From assembly GCA_035504215.1 (NCBI GenBank), contig DATJSI010000036.1, positions 85,626 to 149,625 on the forward strand: 64,000 nt of DNA, read 5' to 3'. Below are positions 25,476 through 33,470 of this stretch, one piece after another. A program made the translations under genes and the position numbers. Below the pieces are notes generated by a model, which was not told the DNA's origin, searched no databases, and saw nothing but the letters and a program-made list of their open reading frames with translations. The stretch comes from Mycobacteriales bacterium (GTDB taxonomy: Bacteria; Actinomycetota; Actinomycetes; JAFAQI01). Position 1 is the stretch's first letter, and the number at the start of each line of letters is the position of its first letter.

Positions 25476-26312
25476 ATGTTCTCGACGTTCTATATCAACA
25501 CCTGGTACGCCGCGACGATGGTTGCCTTCGTCGCCGGCACCATCGGCTTCTTCGCCGTCATCCGCGGCTCGGCGTTCCCCGCACACGCCCTCCCGCAGGG
25601 CGCATTCGCCGGCGCCGCCGGGGCCAGCCTGATCGGGGTCAACACCATCCTCGGACTCGGCGTCTTCGCGCTGTTAGGAGCGATCGGGATCGGCGTCCTC
25701 GGCGACCGCGAACGCCACGACGTCGCCACCGCCCTCACCTTCGTGCTCATGCTCGGTCTCGGTGCGTTCTTCCTATCGCTGACTACCGAGTACGCACCCG
25801 AGATCTACTCGCTACTGTTCGGCGAGATCCTTGGCGTCGCGCACAGCGAACTGCTCCCGATCGCTCTGATCGGCGTGGTCTGCCTGGCCGCCATCACCAT
25901 CCTGTACCGGCCGATGCTGCACTCCTCGTTCTCCCCCGAGCTCGCCGAGGTCAACGGCACCAGCCGCCGACGGATCGACCTCGCATTCCTGATCATCCTC
26001 GGCCTCGTCACCACCATGACCGTCCCCGTCGTCGGCGCCCTGTTGATGTTCAGCCTCACCATCGCCCCTGCCGCCACCGCCCGACAGTTCACGGCGCGAC
26101 CAGCGCTCGCGCTCGCTCTCTCGATCCTCATCGCCCTCGCGACGGTGTGGACCGCGATCGCCATCTCCTATGAGACGAACTACCCGATCGGATTCTTCGT
26201 CGGCGCCATTGGCACCACCAGCTACACCCTGGTCAAGACCGTCAAAGGCGCGTACCGGCGCTACGCCTCAGGTCGCCACGTGATGACCGCGGCACCTGCG
26301 GCCACGACATGA
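25476..26312 (+). CDS. Metal ABC transporter permease 2
   Basis: A 278-residue ABC-3 family permease, nine bases after permease 1 and similar to it (FFAVIRGSAFPAHALPQGAFAGAAGASLIG near residue 28-57). About eight transmembrane helices are predicted, with a basic C-terminal tail. The presence of two different permease genes implies a heterodimer, as in several actinobacterial Mn/Zn uptake systems. Confidence 0.9.
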   Translation: MFSTFYINTWYAATMVAFVAGTIGFFAVIRGSAFPAHALPQGAFAGAAGASLIGVNTILGLGVFALLGAIGIGVLGDRERHDVATALTFVLMLGLGAFFLSLTTEYAPEIYSLLFGEILGVAHSELLPIALIGVVCLAAITILYRPMLHSSFSPELAEVNGTSRRRIDLAFLIILGLVTTMTVPVVGALLMFSLTIAPAATARQFTARPALALALSILIALATVWTAIAISYETNYPIGFFVGAIGTTSYTLVKTVKGAYRRYASGRHVMTAAPAATT

Positions 26313-26472
26313 CAGGCAGGCCCGGGGGGCCGGAGAGTCGCGAACGAGATCTCGCAACCCAATCACCAGGTCGAATATCGTCACACGAATAACAACCGCG
26401 CCCACGACAACAATCGGACAACCACTGAGCCCCGCCCGACGACCGCCAGCTCCGGCACCGGACACCCCGGAA

Positions 26473-26919
26473 CTGCCGGAGCATCGCCCTGCCGCGCGAC
26501 TGCGCGCCACGCGACAAGGCGCCGCCATCGACACGGTCCTCGCAGCCGCCGACGGCTTCATGACCGCGCACGAACTCCACGACGAACTCCGCAAACGCGG
26601 CGAGTCCGTCGGGATGACCACTGTCTACCGACAGCTGAAGACGCTCGCGGACTCCGGCGTCCTCGACGTCGTCTCCCGACCCGACGGCGAAGCCAGCTAC
26701 CGGGTATGTGGGCCTGGGTCGGCGAACGAGTCGTCGGAGCACCACCACCACCTGGTCTGCCAGATCTGCGGCTACACGGTCGAGGTCGAAGGCCCCGAGG
26801 TGGAGGCCTGGGCCGACCGCGTCGCCAGCGACGCCGGCTTTACCGATGTCACTCACACGCTGGAGATCTTCGGGACCTGTAACCGACACCCCTCGCGCCC
26901 TCGACGTAACAGCCGCTAG
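26473..26919 (+). CDS. Fur/Zur-family metalloregulator with non-canonical start
   Basis: The recognisable Fur fold begins at RATRQGAAIDTVLAAADGF and continues MTAHELHDELRKRGESVGMTTVYRQL (winged helix), then the metal site EHHHHLVCQICGYTVE and the terminal HTLEIFGTC. This matches actinobacterial Zur. No ATG or GTG precedes the conserved N-terminal helix anywhere in the open frame back to 26287; the first ATG (26560) would remove that helix. I place the start at the CTG at 26473, with CTG 26425 as alternative. The second CxxC of the structural zinc site is CNRH here. As last gene of the metal-uptake operon it probably represses it when metal is replete. Confidence 0.75.
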   Translation: MPEHRPAARLRATRQGAAIDTVLAAADGFMTAHELHDELRKRGESVGMTTVYRQLKTLADSGVLDVVSRPDGEASYRVCGPGSANESSEHHHHLVCQICGYTVEVEGPEVEAWADRVASDAGFTDVTHTLEIFGTCNRHPSRPRRNSR

Positions 26920-27021
26920 AGCACCGATCCGGCGTGTCGCGTCCGATAGCGGAGGGCGGGAACGCGATGGCCAGGACTTTTGGCTCTACTGCGCGCACCC
27001 TGTTCGCGGTTCAGCGGTCTC

Positions 27022-28065
27022 ATGAAGGCTCTCGTATACGAAGCGCCAGGTCGCCGCGCCTGGCAGGACGCTCCGGACCCCGTGATCCTCGACCCAACCG
27101 ACGCGATCGTCGGGATCGAGACCACCACAATCTGCGGCACGGATCTGCACATCCTCAAAGGTGACGTTCCTGAGGTGACGCCCGGGCGCATCCTCGGTCA
27201 TGAGGCGGTCGGCGTGGTCGAGGCGGTCGGCAGTGCGGTGACCGTCGTCCGCCCGGGTGACCGGGTGCTGGTGTCATGCATCAGCGCGTGCGGGCGATGC
27301 CGGTTCTGCCGGGAGGGCAGGTACGGGCAGTGCCTCGGCGGCGGGGGCTGGATCCTGGGCCATCTGATCGACGGAACCCAGGCCGACTACGTGCGTGTCC
27401 CGTTCGCCGACACCTCGCTGCACCCGCTACCTGCGACGGTGCCGAGCGACAGCGCGGTGATGCTGTCCGACATCCTTCCGACCTCCTACGAGGTCGGAGT
27501 CCTCAGTGGGGTCGTACGCCCCGCGGACGTCGTAGCGATCGTCGGTGCGGGGCCGATCGGGCTTGCCGCGGCGCTGACCGCGCGGCTGTTCAGCCCGCGG
27601 CACGTTCTCCTGGTTGACGTCGCTGACGCCCGGCTCGATGCAGCGAAGCAGTTCGGCGCGGACCTCGTTGCGAACAGCACCCGAGAGGACGTTCGTGCCC
27701 GGGTCGACGCCGTTACCGACGGCCTCGGGGCGGACGTGGTCATCGAGGCGGTCGGCGTGCCGGAGACGTTCGAACTCTGCACCCAGCTGGTCCGCCCGGG
27801 TGGCCATGTCGCAAACGTCGGAGTACACGGCAAGCCGGCGTCACTTGCCCTGGACAAACTGTGGATCAAGGACGTCACCATCACAACCGGCCTGGTGGAC
27901 ACCTCGAGTACGCCGACGTTGCTGGCGATGGTAGCTTCCGGGCAACTCGACGTCTCCGGCTTCGCGACCCACAGCTTCGACCTCGGCGACATCGAAGCCG
28001 CCTATGACACCTTCGCCGACGCGGCTGGATCCGGGGCACTCAAGGTCCTGCTGAACGCGCAGTAG
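27022..28065 (+). CDS. Zinc-dependent alcohol dehydrogenase (MDR family)
   Basis: A 347-residue medium-chain dehydrogenase. Catalytic zinc ligands Cys38 (TTICGTD) and His60-Glu61 (GRILGHEAVGVV) and four structural-zinc cysteines (90, 93, 96 and 104) are present, as is the NAD-binding GAGPIGLAA. Sequence style fits the group annotated as alcohol/formaldehyde or L-threonine-like dehydrogenases, but the substrate cannot be set. The start is MKALVYEAPG at 27022; a longer frame begins at 26980. Its position after a zinc-uptake operon could reflect co-regulation of a zinc enzyme, but this is speculative. Confidence 0.85.
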   Translation: MKALVYEAPGRRAWQDAPDPVILDPTDAIVGIETTTICGTDLHILKGDVPEVTPGRILGHEAVGVVEAVGSAVTVVRPGDRVLVSCISACGRCRFCREGRYGQCLGGGGWILGHLIDGTQADYVRVPFADTSLHPLPATVPSDSAVMLSDILPTSYEVGVLSGVVRPADVVAIVGAGPIGLAAALTARLFSPRHVLLVDVADARLDAAKQFGADLVANSTREDVRARVDAVTDGLGADVVIEAVGVPETFELCTQLVRPGGHVANVGVHGKPASLALDKLWIKDVTITTGLVDTSSTPTLLAMVASGQLDVSGFATHSFDLGDIEAAYDTFADAAGSGALKVLLNAQ

Positions 28066-28119
28066 GCCCGACGCCTCGGGATCACCGAGCGGCGTGCTCG
28101 TAGAGTTCGGATCGACGGC

Positions 28120-28338
28120 TCAAGCGGCCCGGCGCGTCAGCCGGGTCAGTTGGGTCCTGACCGCGCTCTCGGTCGCGGCGAGCAGGTTGTCGTGAACTCC
28201 CATCGCGATGAGATACCAGCGCACCCGAGACACCCGACGAATCACCGAGCCAGCGGGAACGATGCCGGCGAACTCGGCGATCAAGCGGTCGACGAGCTCG
28301 AGCATTTCGTCGTACGACTCGGGAGCCGTCGTGGTCAT
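28120..28338 (-). CDS. Small three-helix-bundle protein
   Basis: A 72-residue helical protein (MTTTAPESYDEMLELVDRL ... LTRLTRRAA) resembling the small "three-helix bundle dimerization domain" proteins common in mycobacteria and relatives. A GGAG sits seven bases before the ATG at 28338, supporting translation. The role is unknown; upstream sequence in this frame (to 28623) is probably not part of it. Confidence 0.55.
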   Translation of the reverse strand: MTTTAPESYDEMLELVDRLIAEFAGIVPAGSVIRRVSRVRWYLIAMGVHDNLLAATESAVRTQLTRLTRRAA

Positions 28339-28560
28339 CGTCACACTCCGCGCCTTTGCGAGAGAAGCGATCCACACTGCGTCGTCGGCCACGTAGAACA
28401 AGCGGGGTCCCGTCTGAGGGCCTGCGGGGCGGCGGCTCCGTTCGAGTGCGGCAGCACGCGTTCGCGACCGCTGCGGGCGTTGTAGATCACGATGCGATGC
28501 TCGGCGTACCAGTCGTCGAAATCCGGCGAGGTTGGCGGCAGTGTCGCTTACGCTCGGCGT
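28339..28560. other. Intergenic region between divergent small genes
   Basis: The 222 bases between the start of the minus-strand gene at 28338 and the ATG at 28561. Minus-strand frames read pieces such as DWYAEHRIVIYNARSGRERV and GPRLFYVADDAVWIASLA that look protein-like but lie in different frames, so a decayed gene fragment is possible. No clear promoter was found. Confidence 0.3.
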
Positions 28561-28830
28561 ATGTGCCGCAGCATCAAGCCCTTGCACAACTTCGAGCCGC
28601 CGGCGACGGCTGACGAGGCGCACGCTGCCGCCTTGCAGTTCGTGCGGAAGATCAGCGGGTCGGCCAAGCCGTCTCAGGCCAACGCAGCCGTCTTCGAGCA
28701 GGCGGTCGAAGACATCACCTCGATCACGATTCGGCTGTTAGGGGAGCTGACGACGTCCGCACCGCCGAAGAACCGTGAAGAAGAGGCGGCGAAGGCGCGC
28801 GCTCGCGCCGCCCAGCGCTACGCCTCGTGA
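28561..28830 (+). CDS. DUF2277 family protein
   Basis: An 89-residue protein starting MCRSIKPLHNFEPPAT, the conserved opening of the DUF2277 family, followed by AALQFVRKISGSAKPSQANAAVF, a helical middle and a charged tail. The family is widespread in actinobacteria and of unknown function. The start at 28561 is fixed by the family N-terminus; a longer frame upstream is not conserved-looking. Confidence 0.85.
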   Translation: MCRSIKPLHNFEPPATADEAHAAALQFVRKISGSAKPSQANAAVFEQAVEDITSITIRLLGELTTSAPPKNREEEAAKARARAAQRYAS

Positions 28831-28875
28831 CGTAGCCGACCTAGCCGACGGTCCCTCTATTAGGTATTAGGGCTG

Positions 28876-30141
28876 GTGCCGGTGATCTGTCCGAGCTGCC
28901 AAGCGCAGGTCGCGGTCGAAGGCGGCTGGACGCCGTGGTGCGAGGCCTGTGGGTGGAACGTCGATCCGAATCCACCCGACCCGAGCCCGTTCCGGATGGT
29001 GCGCTGGTGGCAGCGTCGGATCAACCGCGAGGAGCGGCACGAGCTCGAGGCGTTGCTCGCCAGGCCTGAGATCGTGCCGCCGGGTAGCCCGATGAGTGGA
29101 CTCGCCTTCGCGATCGCGATCACGATCCAGCTCGGAACCGTGGTCGTCGCAGCGCTCGCGGTTGCGGTGTGGTTCACCGGATTCGCGGCGGTGCTGAAGG
29201 TCGTCGTTTCGGTGATCCTCGGACTGCTGGTGGTCGGCGTAGTTCCGGTACGACGGCGACAACCGCGTCCTAACGGCTGGGTACGTTCCGACGCCCCGGC
29301 GCTCTTCGCGCTTTTGGACGCGGTCGGTGCGGCAATCGGGTCGAGGGCGCCGGATCGGGTCGTGGTGGACGCCGAGATCCAGGCTGCAGTGGGCCGGTTG
29401 CGGGGTGAGATCGTCCTCACCATCGGGCTGCCGCTGTGGTTGCTGCTTGACGACGACGGCCGGGTTGCCGTGCTCGGTCATGAGCTCGGACATCTGGTCA
29501 ACGACGATATCCGGCGTCGTTGGTTGATCGTTTGGTCACGGCGCTCGGCAAGCAAGTGGGTCAACCTGTTCTGGCCCGGCCCATCTCCGACCCAGCAGAA
29601 GATGCAGCGCCGGCGCTACCGGATCGGGCGGAGCGGCGCCGGCGGGTTGGCCGGCTACATTCAGCACCTGGTTTTGGCACCGTTCTTCGCGGCTGCGCTC
29701 GCTGGCGCATCGACGTACCGTGCCGTCCTGACCCGTGCCGGGCATCGTGCGGAGTACCGGGCGGATCGGATCGGCGCGCTGGCCGGTGGGACCAACGGCA
29801 TGGCAGGCGCGATCGACGTGTTGTGGATCCGGGACATCGTCGCCGCGAGCTTGCGGACCGCTGCACGTCGTGGCGATGAGCATCCGCTCCTAGACCTTCC
29901 GCGGCTTGTCGCTGAGGTCCCCGAGCAAGAGCGAGAACGGTTGCGGCGGCGGGCGGCGCTGCGGTTGCAGCGAGTCGACGATGACCATCCACCGACTGCG
30001 ATGCGGGCGGAGTACATCGCGGCCACTCCGCTCGAGCCCGCGACCCGCCTCGATGGGAGCCTGGTCGCTGCTGCAGACGCCGAGGTGCGGTCCGCGCTCC
30101 CTGAGGTGGAGCGCGAACTCCGCACATTGATGTTGCGCTGA
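28876..30141 (+). CDS. M48 family zinc metalloprotease with N-terminal zinc ribbon
   Basis: A 421-residue membrane-associated protease. The N-terminus is a zinc ribbon (CPSC at 5-8, CEAC at 22-25), followed by two transmembrane segments (about 74-100 and 104-123), then the peptidase domain with HELGH at 201-205 and the third ligand in AEYRAD (Glu292). This HtpX/Ste24-like arrangement acts on membrane or secreted proteins. The GTG at 28876 is close to an AT-rich segment (TATTAGGTATTAGGG) that could be a promoter -10 region, suggesting a leaderless or very short-leader transcript; GTG 28882 is an alternative. Confidence 0.85.
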   Translation: MPVICPSCQAQVAVEGGWTPWCEACGWNVDPNPPDPSPFRMVRWWQRRINREERHELEALLARPEIVPPGSPMSGLAFAIAITIQLGTVVVAALAVAVWFTGFAAVLKVVVSVILGLLVVGVVPVRRRQPRPNGWVRSDAPALFALLDAVGAAIGSRAPDRVVVDAEIQAAVGRLRGEIVLTIGLPLWLLLDDDGRVAVLGHELGHLVNDDIRRRWLIVWSRRSASKWVNLFWPGPSPTQQKMQRRRYRIGRSGAGGLAGYIQHLVLAPFFAAALAGASTYRAVLTRAGHRAEYRADRIGALAGGTNGMAGAIDVLWIRDIVAASLRTAARRGDEHPLLDLPRLVAEVPEQERERLRRRAALRLQRVDDDHPPTAMRAEYIAATPLEPATRLDGSLVAAADAEVRSALPEVERELRTLMLR

Positions 30142-30285
30142 CGAGCGAGCGAAGGCGCGGCGACCCCGCCCGCGCTCCGCGATGCGCTCGATCGCACGGC
30201 GCGGCTGGGTCAGCCATTCAGATCCCGCGGATCGGGCTCCCAGCGTGGTTATCTGATGGCACGCCGGGTGATCGCTGGAGGGGAC

Positions 30286-31494
30286 ATGAAGATCCGCCGG
30301 GCATTGGTAGCCGTCGCGTCGGTTGCGGCGCTGATCGGCGCCTGGGCCATCACGTCGTCGGAGCCGGCCGCGGCCGTCTCCCATCCTGCGGGTACCGCGT
30401 ATCCCCAGGACTGGTGCTCGTACCCGAAGGCCCCGCCGTGCGTCGTGTCGATGACCCAGGACGGGAACGCGATCCCGAGCAGCAGTACGACGTGGGTCGC
30501 TTCCATCGGGAACGACTACGTTACCGACGGCGACACCGAAGTGCAGTGGTCGGTGAGCAACGAGAACGACGGCGTCATGGACCAGGGCTCGGAGTACGAG
30601 TCGATGGGACCCGACCAGACCTCGCACCTGTGGAGCATGACCGTGCGGGTCGACAGCGATCCGCGTTCATTGTCCGGGTACCTGGACCAGATGCAGACGT
30701 CGGTGGTCGACAACGGCAACGGCACATGGGACGTCACGACCACCGGTTATCCGGTGACCACCGGAGTGAACGCCGAATGCCAGCCGGTCACGCCGGAGAG
30801 CTGCCCGTTCGAGGCGGGAGCGGACGTCACGATCTTCCAGGCGCAGTCGGATGACTTCCAGTACTCGTCCATCCCGTCGAGCGAGTGGAACGACTACAAC
30901 GGCTTGCGCGAGTGGACGAACGTCGAGCTGTCCGACCTTCCGCCGGAGGTCAGTGGCGACCCGCTCCAAATCACCGAGCAGCTCACGAACTCGCACGAGC
31001 TGTCGACCGGCGCGGTGTTCCAGGGCTTCTTCCACGCCGTACTTCCCAACGCGTTCCTCGTCGACATGGGCATCGACGATCCATCGACGATCGACCCCGG
31101 CAGCATCTCGACGTCGATCGGGAGTGGCACGATCGCGGTAGTGCCGGGAGCGTCCTCGACCGAGGTAGACATCACCGGCATCACGTTCACCCACCGCGTG
31201 CTGAAGATCAAACGCGGCACGATCACGCCGACCCGGCCGAAGATCACCAAGACCACGCGTACGGCGCACCGCGTGCACGTGCACTTCGCGAAGTCGCACC
31301 CACGCGGCTCGCACATCGTGCGGTACGAGGCGCGTTGCATGGCGTCGCACCACGCCACCCGCACAGCGACCGGTAAGCACTCACCCGTCGTCGTGAAGGG
31401 CCTGGCCGGTGGAGTCGCCTACGGCTGCGAGGTCCGCGCCAAGTCGAAAGCGGGATACGGCCACTGGTCGAAGAAGCACACGATCCGGAAGTAA
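30286..31494 (+). CDS. Secreted protein with C-terminal fibronectin-III-like domain
   Basis: A 402-residue exported protein. The ATG at 30286 follows GGAGGGG (30277-30283). The signal peptide spans residues 1-30 ending in EPAAAVS. The body (about 31-310) is Asp/Ser/Thr-rich and beta-predicted without a domain I can name; the C-terminal ~95 residues (ITPTRPKITKTTRTAHRVHVHF ... YGCEVRAKSKAGYGHWS) look like a fibronectin type III domain. Probably surface-associated. Confidence 0.65.
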   Translation: MKIRRALVAVASVAALIGAWAITSSEPAAAVSHPAGTAYPQDWCSYPKAPPCVVSMTQDGNAIPSSSTTWVASIGNDYVTDGDTEVQWSVSNENDGVMDQGSEYESMGPDQTSHLWSMTVRVDSDPRSLSGYLDQMQTSVVDNGNGTWDVTTTGYPVTTGVNAECQPVTPESCPFEAGADVTIFQAQSDDFQYSSIPSSEWNDYNGLREWTNVELSDLPPEVSGDPLQITEQLTNSHELSTGAVFQGFFHAVLPNAFLVDMGIDDPSTIDPGSISTSIGSGTIAVVPGASSTEVDITGITFTHRVLKIKRGTITPTRPKITKTTRTAHRVHVHFAKSHPRGSHIVRYEARCMASHHATRTATGKHSPVVVKGLAGGVAYGCEVRAKSKAGYGHWSKKHTIRK

Positions 31495-31536
31495 CGCGAG
31501 CGAGCGGGACGACGCCGCGCGACGAGGGGCCGTCGC

Positions 31537-32298
31537 TCAGGGATCGTGGAGGATCCAGACGTTCGGCTCCCAGTACTGACCGACACCGGCGGTTACCGTC
31601 AACGGCGCCAGACCGCCGGGAAAGACGTACTCGCCGTCCTCGGGAAGGCTCAGGCCGATCCACCGTTCCCAGTCGCTGACCGGGTGCACGATCTCCATCG
31701 ACCTCGGCTCGCCGCGAAGGATCCTGCCGCCCACCCGCACGTGCAGCCGGATCCAGGGGTCGAACGGCGACCCGTCCTGACGGGTCCAGAGCGCGTACCG
31801 GTCGATCGGCGTCAGCGGATAGCGGTCCTTCCAGGTCGGCCGCACCGGTGCGACCAGCGGCGCCAGCCCGCGTGCGCTCGCGGCCGCGGCCATCGCTTGA
31901 ATCACCAAGCCGCTCAGGCCTTGACCCTGGTACGCCGCATCCACCTCTGCGGCCAACGCGGAGAGTGCGGTCGGCTCCGCCTGCTCTTCGATCGCGCGAA
32001 TGCCGACCGCGTCGATCCCGGTGGGGAGGTCCTCGAGGCTGCCGTCCCAGCGGAAGGGGATCGTGCGCCCGCGCGCGACCACCGCCTCGGTGCGGGTGTC
32101 GATCACGAGCAGTTGAACGTCGGCATGCTGGGGGAACAGCGCGCCGAAGTAGCGCGGAGCATGGTTGCCGTAGAGGTTGTACTCGGGCCACAGCGACGCG
32201 AAGGCGTCCTCATCGCGCGCCGCTTCCCAAAGGTCCGGTCGCTCCGCCGCGGTCACGATGTCGGCCCATTCCGGCGCTCCGGCAACACGGATACTCAC
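31537..32298 (-). CDS. GNAT-family N-acetyltransferase-like protein
   Basis: A 253-residue protein with a GNAT-like central core: a strand QLLVIDTRTEAVVARGRTIPF (about 62-82) and the acetyl-CoA loop region DAAYQGQGLSGLVIQAMAAAA (about 119-139; the usual Q/RxxGxG/A appears as YQGQGLS). The C-terminal ~90 residues form an added domain rich in Trp and Pro. The start is GTG 32298. Curiously, AGGAGG upstream is followed at three bases by an out-of-frame ATG that opens a three-codon reading frame whose TGA overlaps this GTG. The substrate is unknown. Confidence 0.7.
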   Translation of the reverse strand: MSIRVAGAPEWADIVTAAERPDLWEAARDEDAFASLWPEYNLYGNHAPRYFGALFPQHADVQLLVIDTRTEAVVARGRTIPFRWDGSLEDLPTGIDAVGIRAIEEQAEPTALSALAAEVDAAYQGQGLSGLVIQAMAAAASARGLAPLVAPVRPTWKDRYPLTPIDRYALWTRQDGSPFDPWIRLHVRVGGRILRGEPRSMEIVHPVSDWERWIGLSLPEDGEYVFPGGLAPLTVTAGVGQYWEPNVWILHDP

Positions 32299-32433
32299 GT
32301 ATTCATTGTCCTCCTACTGAGCGCGCGCGCCGGCGCTGCCTGCACTTCGGGCGCTCGACCTAGACCGGAGTCGAACGGCCGTCCGACTGCGGGCGGCAGC
32401 GACAGCGCTCGCGGCCGTGAATACGGTGAGGGG

Positions 32434-33111
32434 GTGTCGGCCGGGGTTCGCGTCATGCTCGAGCGCGGCAAGAAGAAGCGGGACGTCGCGTGCGCATTCG
32501 ACTGGCCCGGTTGGGATCGCAGCGCCCGCAAGGGTCAGGACCTGCTTGCGGTGCTGGCCGCCTATCGGCCGCGGTACGCCAAGGTCGCCGAGACCGCCGG
32601 TCTCGGTACGGCGTTCAAGCGCGCCGGGGAGCTCGCGGTCGTCGAGGAGGTCGACGGCATCGGGATGACCGACTACTACGGGTTGTCGGGTCGCGCCGCG
32701 AGCGCCGAGAAGGAACCGATCAGCGACGCCGAACTGGAGCGCAAGCTCGCCCTGCTCCAGGCCTGCTGGAAGACGTTCGATCTAACCGCCGAGCGGGTCT
32801 CCGCCGAGCTGCGCAAGGGTCCGCGCGGCGGCGGATGGGAGAAGGATCGGATCATCCGCCACGTGAACGGCGCAGAAATCGACGAGTTCGCGCCGAAGGT
32901 GGGGGTGAAGGTGGCGTTGGAGACCCGGGACGACGCGCAGGCGCTTGCGGCGTACCGGACGGCGGTCGTCGAGGCGATCCGTGACCATCACGCGCGCGGG
33001 TTACCAGCCCGCTCGTGGGAGCTGCAGTTCCTCATCCGTCGCTGTGCCTGGCACATGCTCGACCACGCCTGGGAACTCGAGGACCGCGACCTGACGAGCA
33101 CCACGGACTAA
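32434..33111 (+). CDS. Conserved hypothetical protein
   Basis: A ~225-residue cytoplasmic protein. I recognise no domain; the C-terminus reads RSWELQFLIRRCAWHMLDHAWELEDRDL, with an HxxDHxW element reminiscent of DinB-type four-helix proteins, but I would not assign that family. The GTG at 32434 is directly preceded by GAGGGG; an ATG at 32455 (start of MLERGKKKRDVAC) is the alternative. It is divergent from the GNAT gene. Confidence 0.6.
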   Translation: MSAGVRVMLERGKKKRDVACAFDWPGWDRSARKGQDLLAVLAAYRPRYAKVAETAGLGTAFKRAGELAVVEEVDGIGMTDYYGLSGRAASAEKEPISDAELERKLALLQACWKTFDLTAERVSAELRKGPRGGGWEKDRIIRHVNGAEIDEFAPKVGVKVALETRDDAQALAAYRTAVVEAIRDHHARGLPARSWELQFLIRRCAWHMLDHAWELEDRDLTSTTD

Positions 33112-33308
33112 GTAGCGCGGTAGCGCAGCGCCTCGTCCGTGGAGGAGCTGCGCGCTACTCCGGTCGGCCTACCGGCCGACAAACGCCCTCGTGCTTTGTC
33201 CATTTCACGGGTAGTTTGGCCGACTTTGCTGTCTCAAGGATGTCCGCCGCCCACCGATAGCGATCGAACAGGGTGATCACCGCAATCGCGCAGGGAGGGG
33301 GAGGCGGC

Positions 33309-33470
33309 ATGGACTATGGCAAGCCAGGTGCGGCTGGCGCCGGAATCATTGTCCTCGGCACCTTCGTGAGCGCGTGGTGGTTGGCCATCGCAGTGGTCGC
33401 GGTTGTGTTGGTCGCGGGTCTGTCGATCCGGTTGTTCTGGCGCCGGGGTCGACTCCCCGGCCAGCCGTGA
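33309..33470 (+). CDS. Small membrane protein of polysaccharide cassette
   Basis: A 53-residue protein with a single long hydrophobic segment (about residues 12-41: GIIVLGTFVSAWWLAIAVVA ...) and a basic C-terminus. A strong GGGAGG run precedes the ATG at 33309. Its stop overlaps the GTG start of the glycosyltransferase (GTGA at 33467), so the two are translationally coupled and the peptide may assist or regulate the synthase. Small membrane partners of synthases are known in some systems, but this one is not recognised. Confidence 0.65.
   Translation: MDYGKPGAAGAGIIVLGTFVSAWWLAIAVVAVVLVAGLSIRLFWRRGRLPGQP

Noticed and set aside
28339..28560. Possible additional minus-strand gene in this gap
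   Set aside because: Protein-like fragments lie in different frames; I could not assemble a continuous sequence or name a family.
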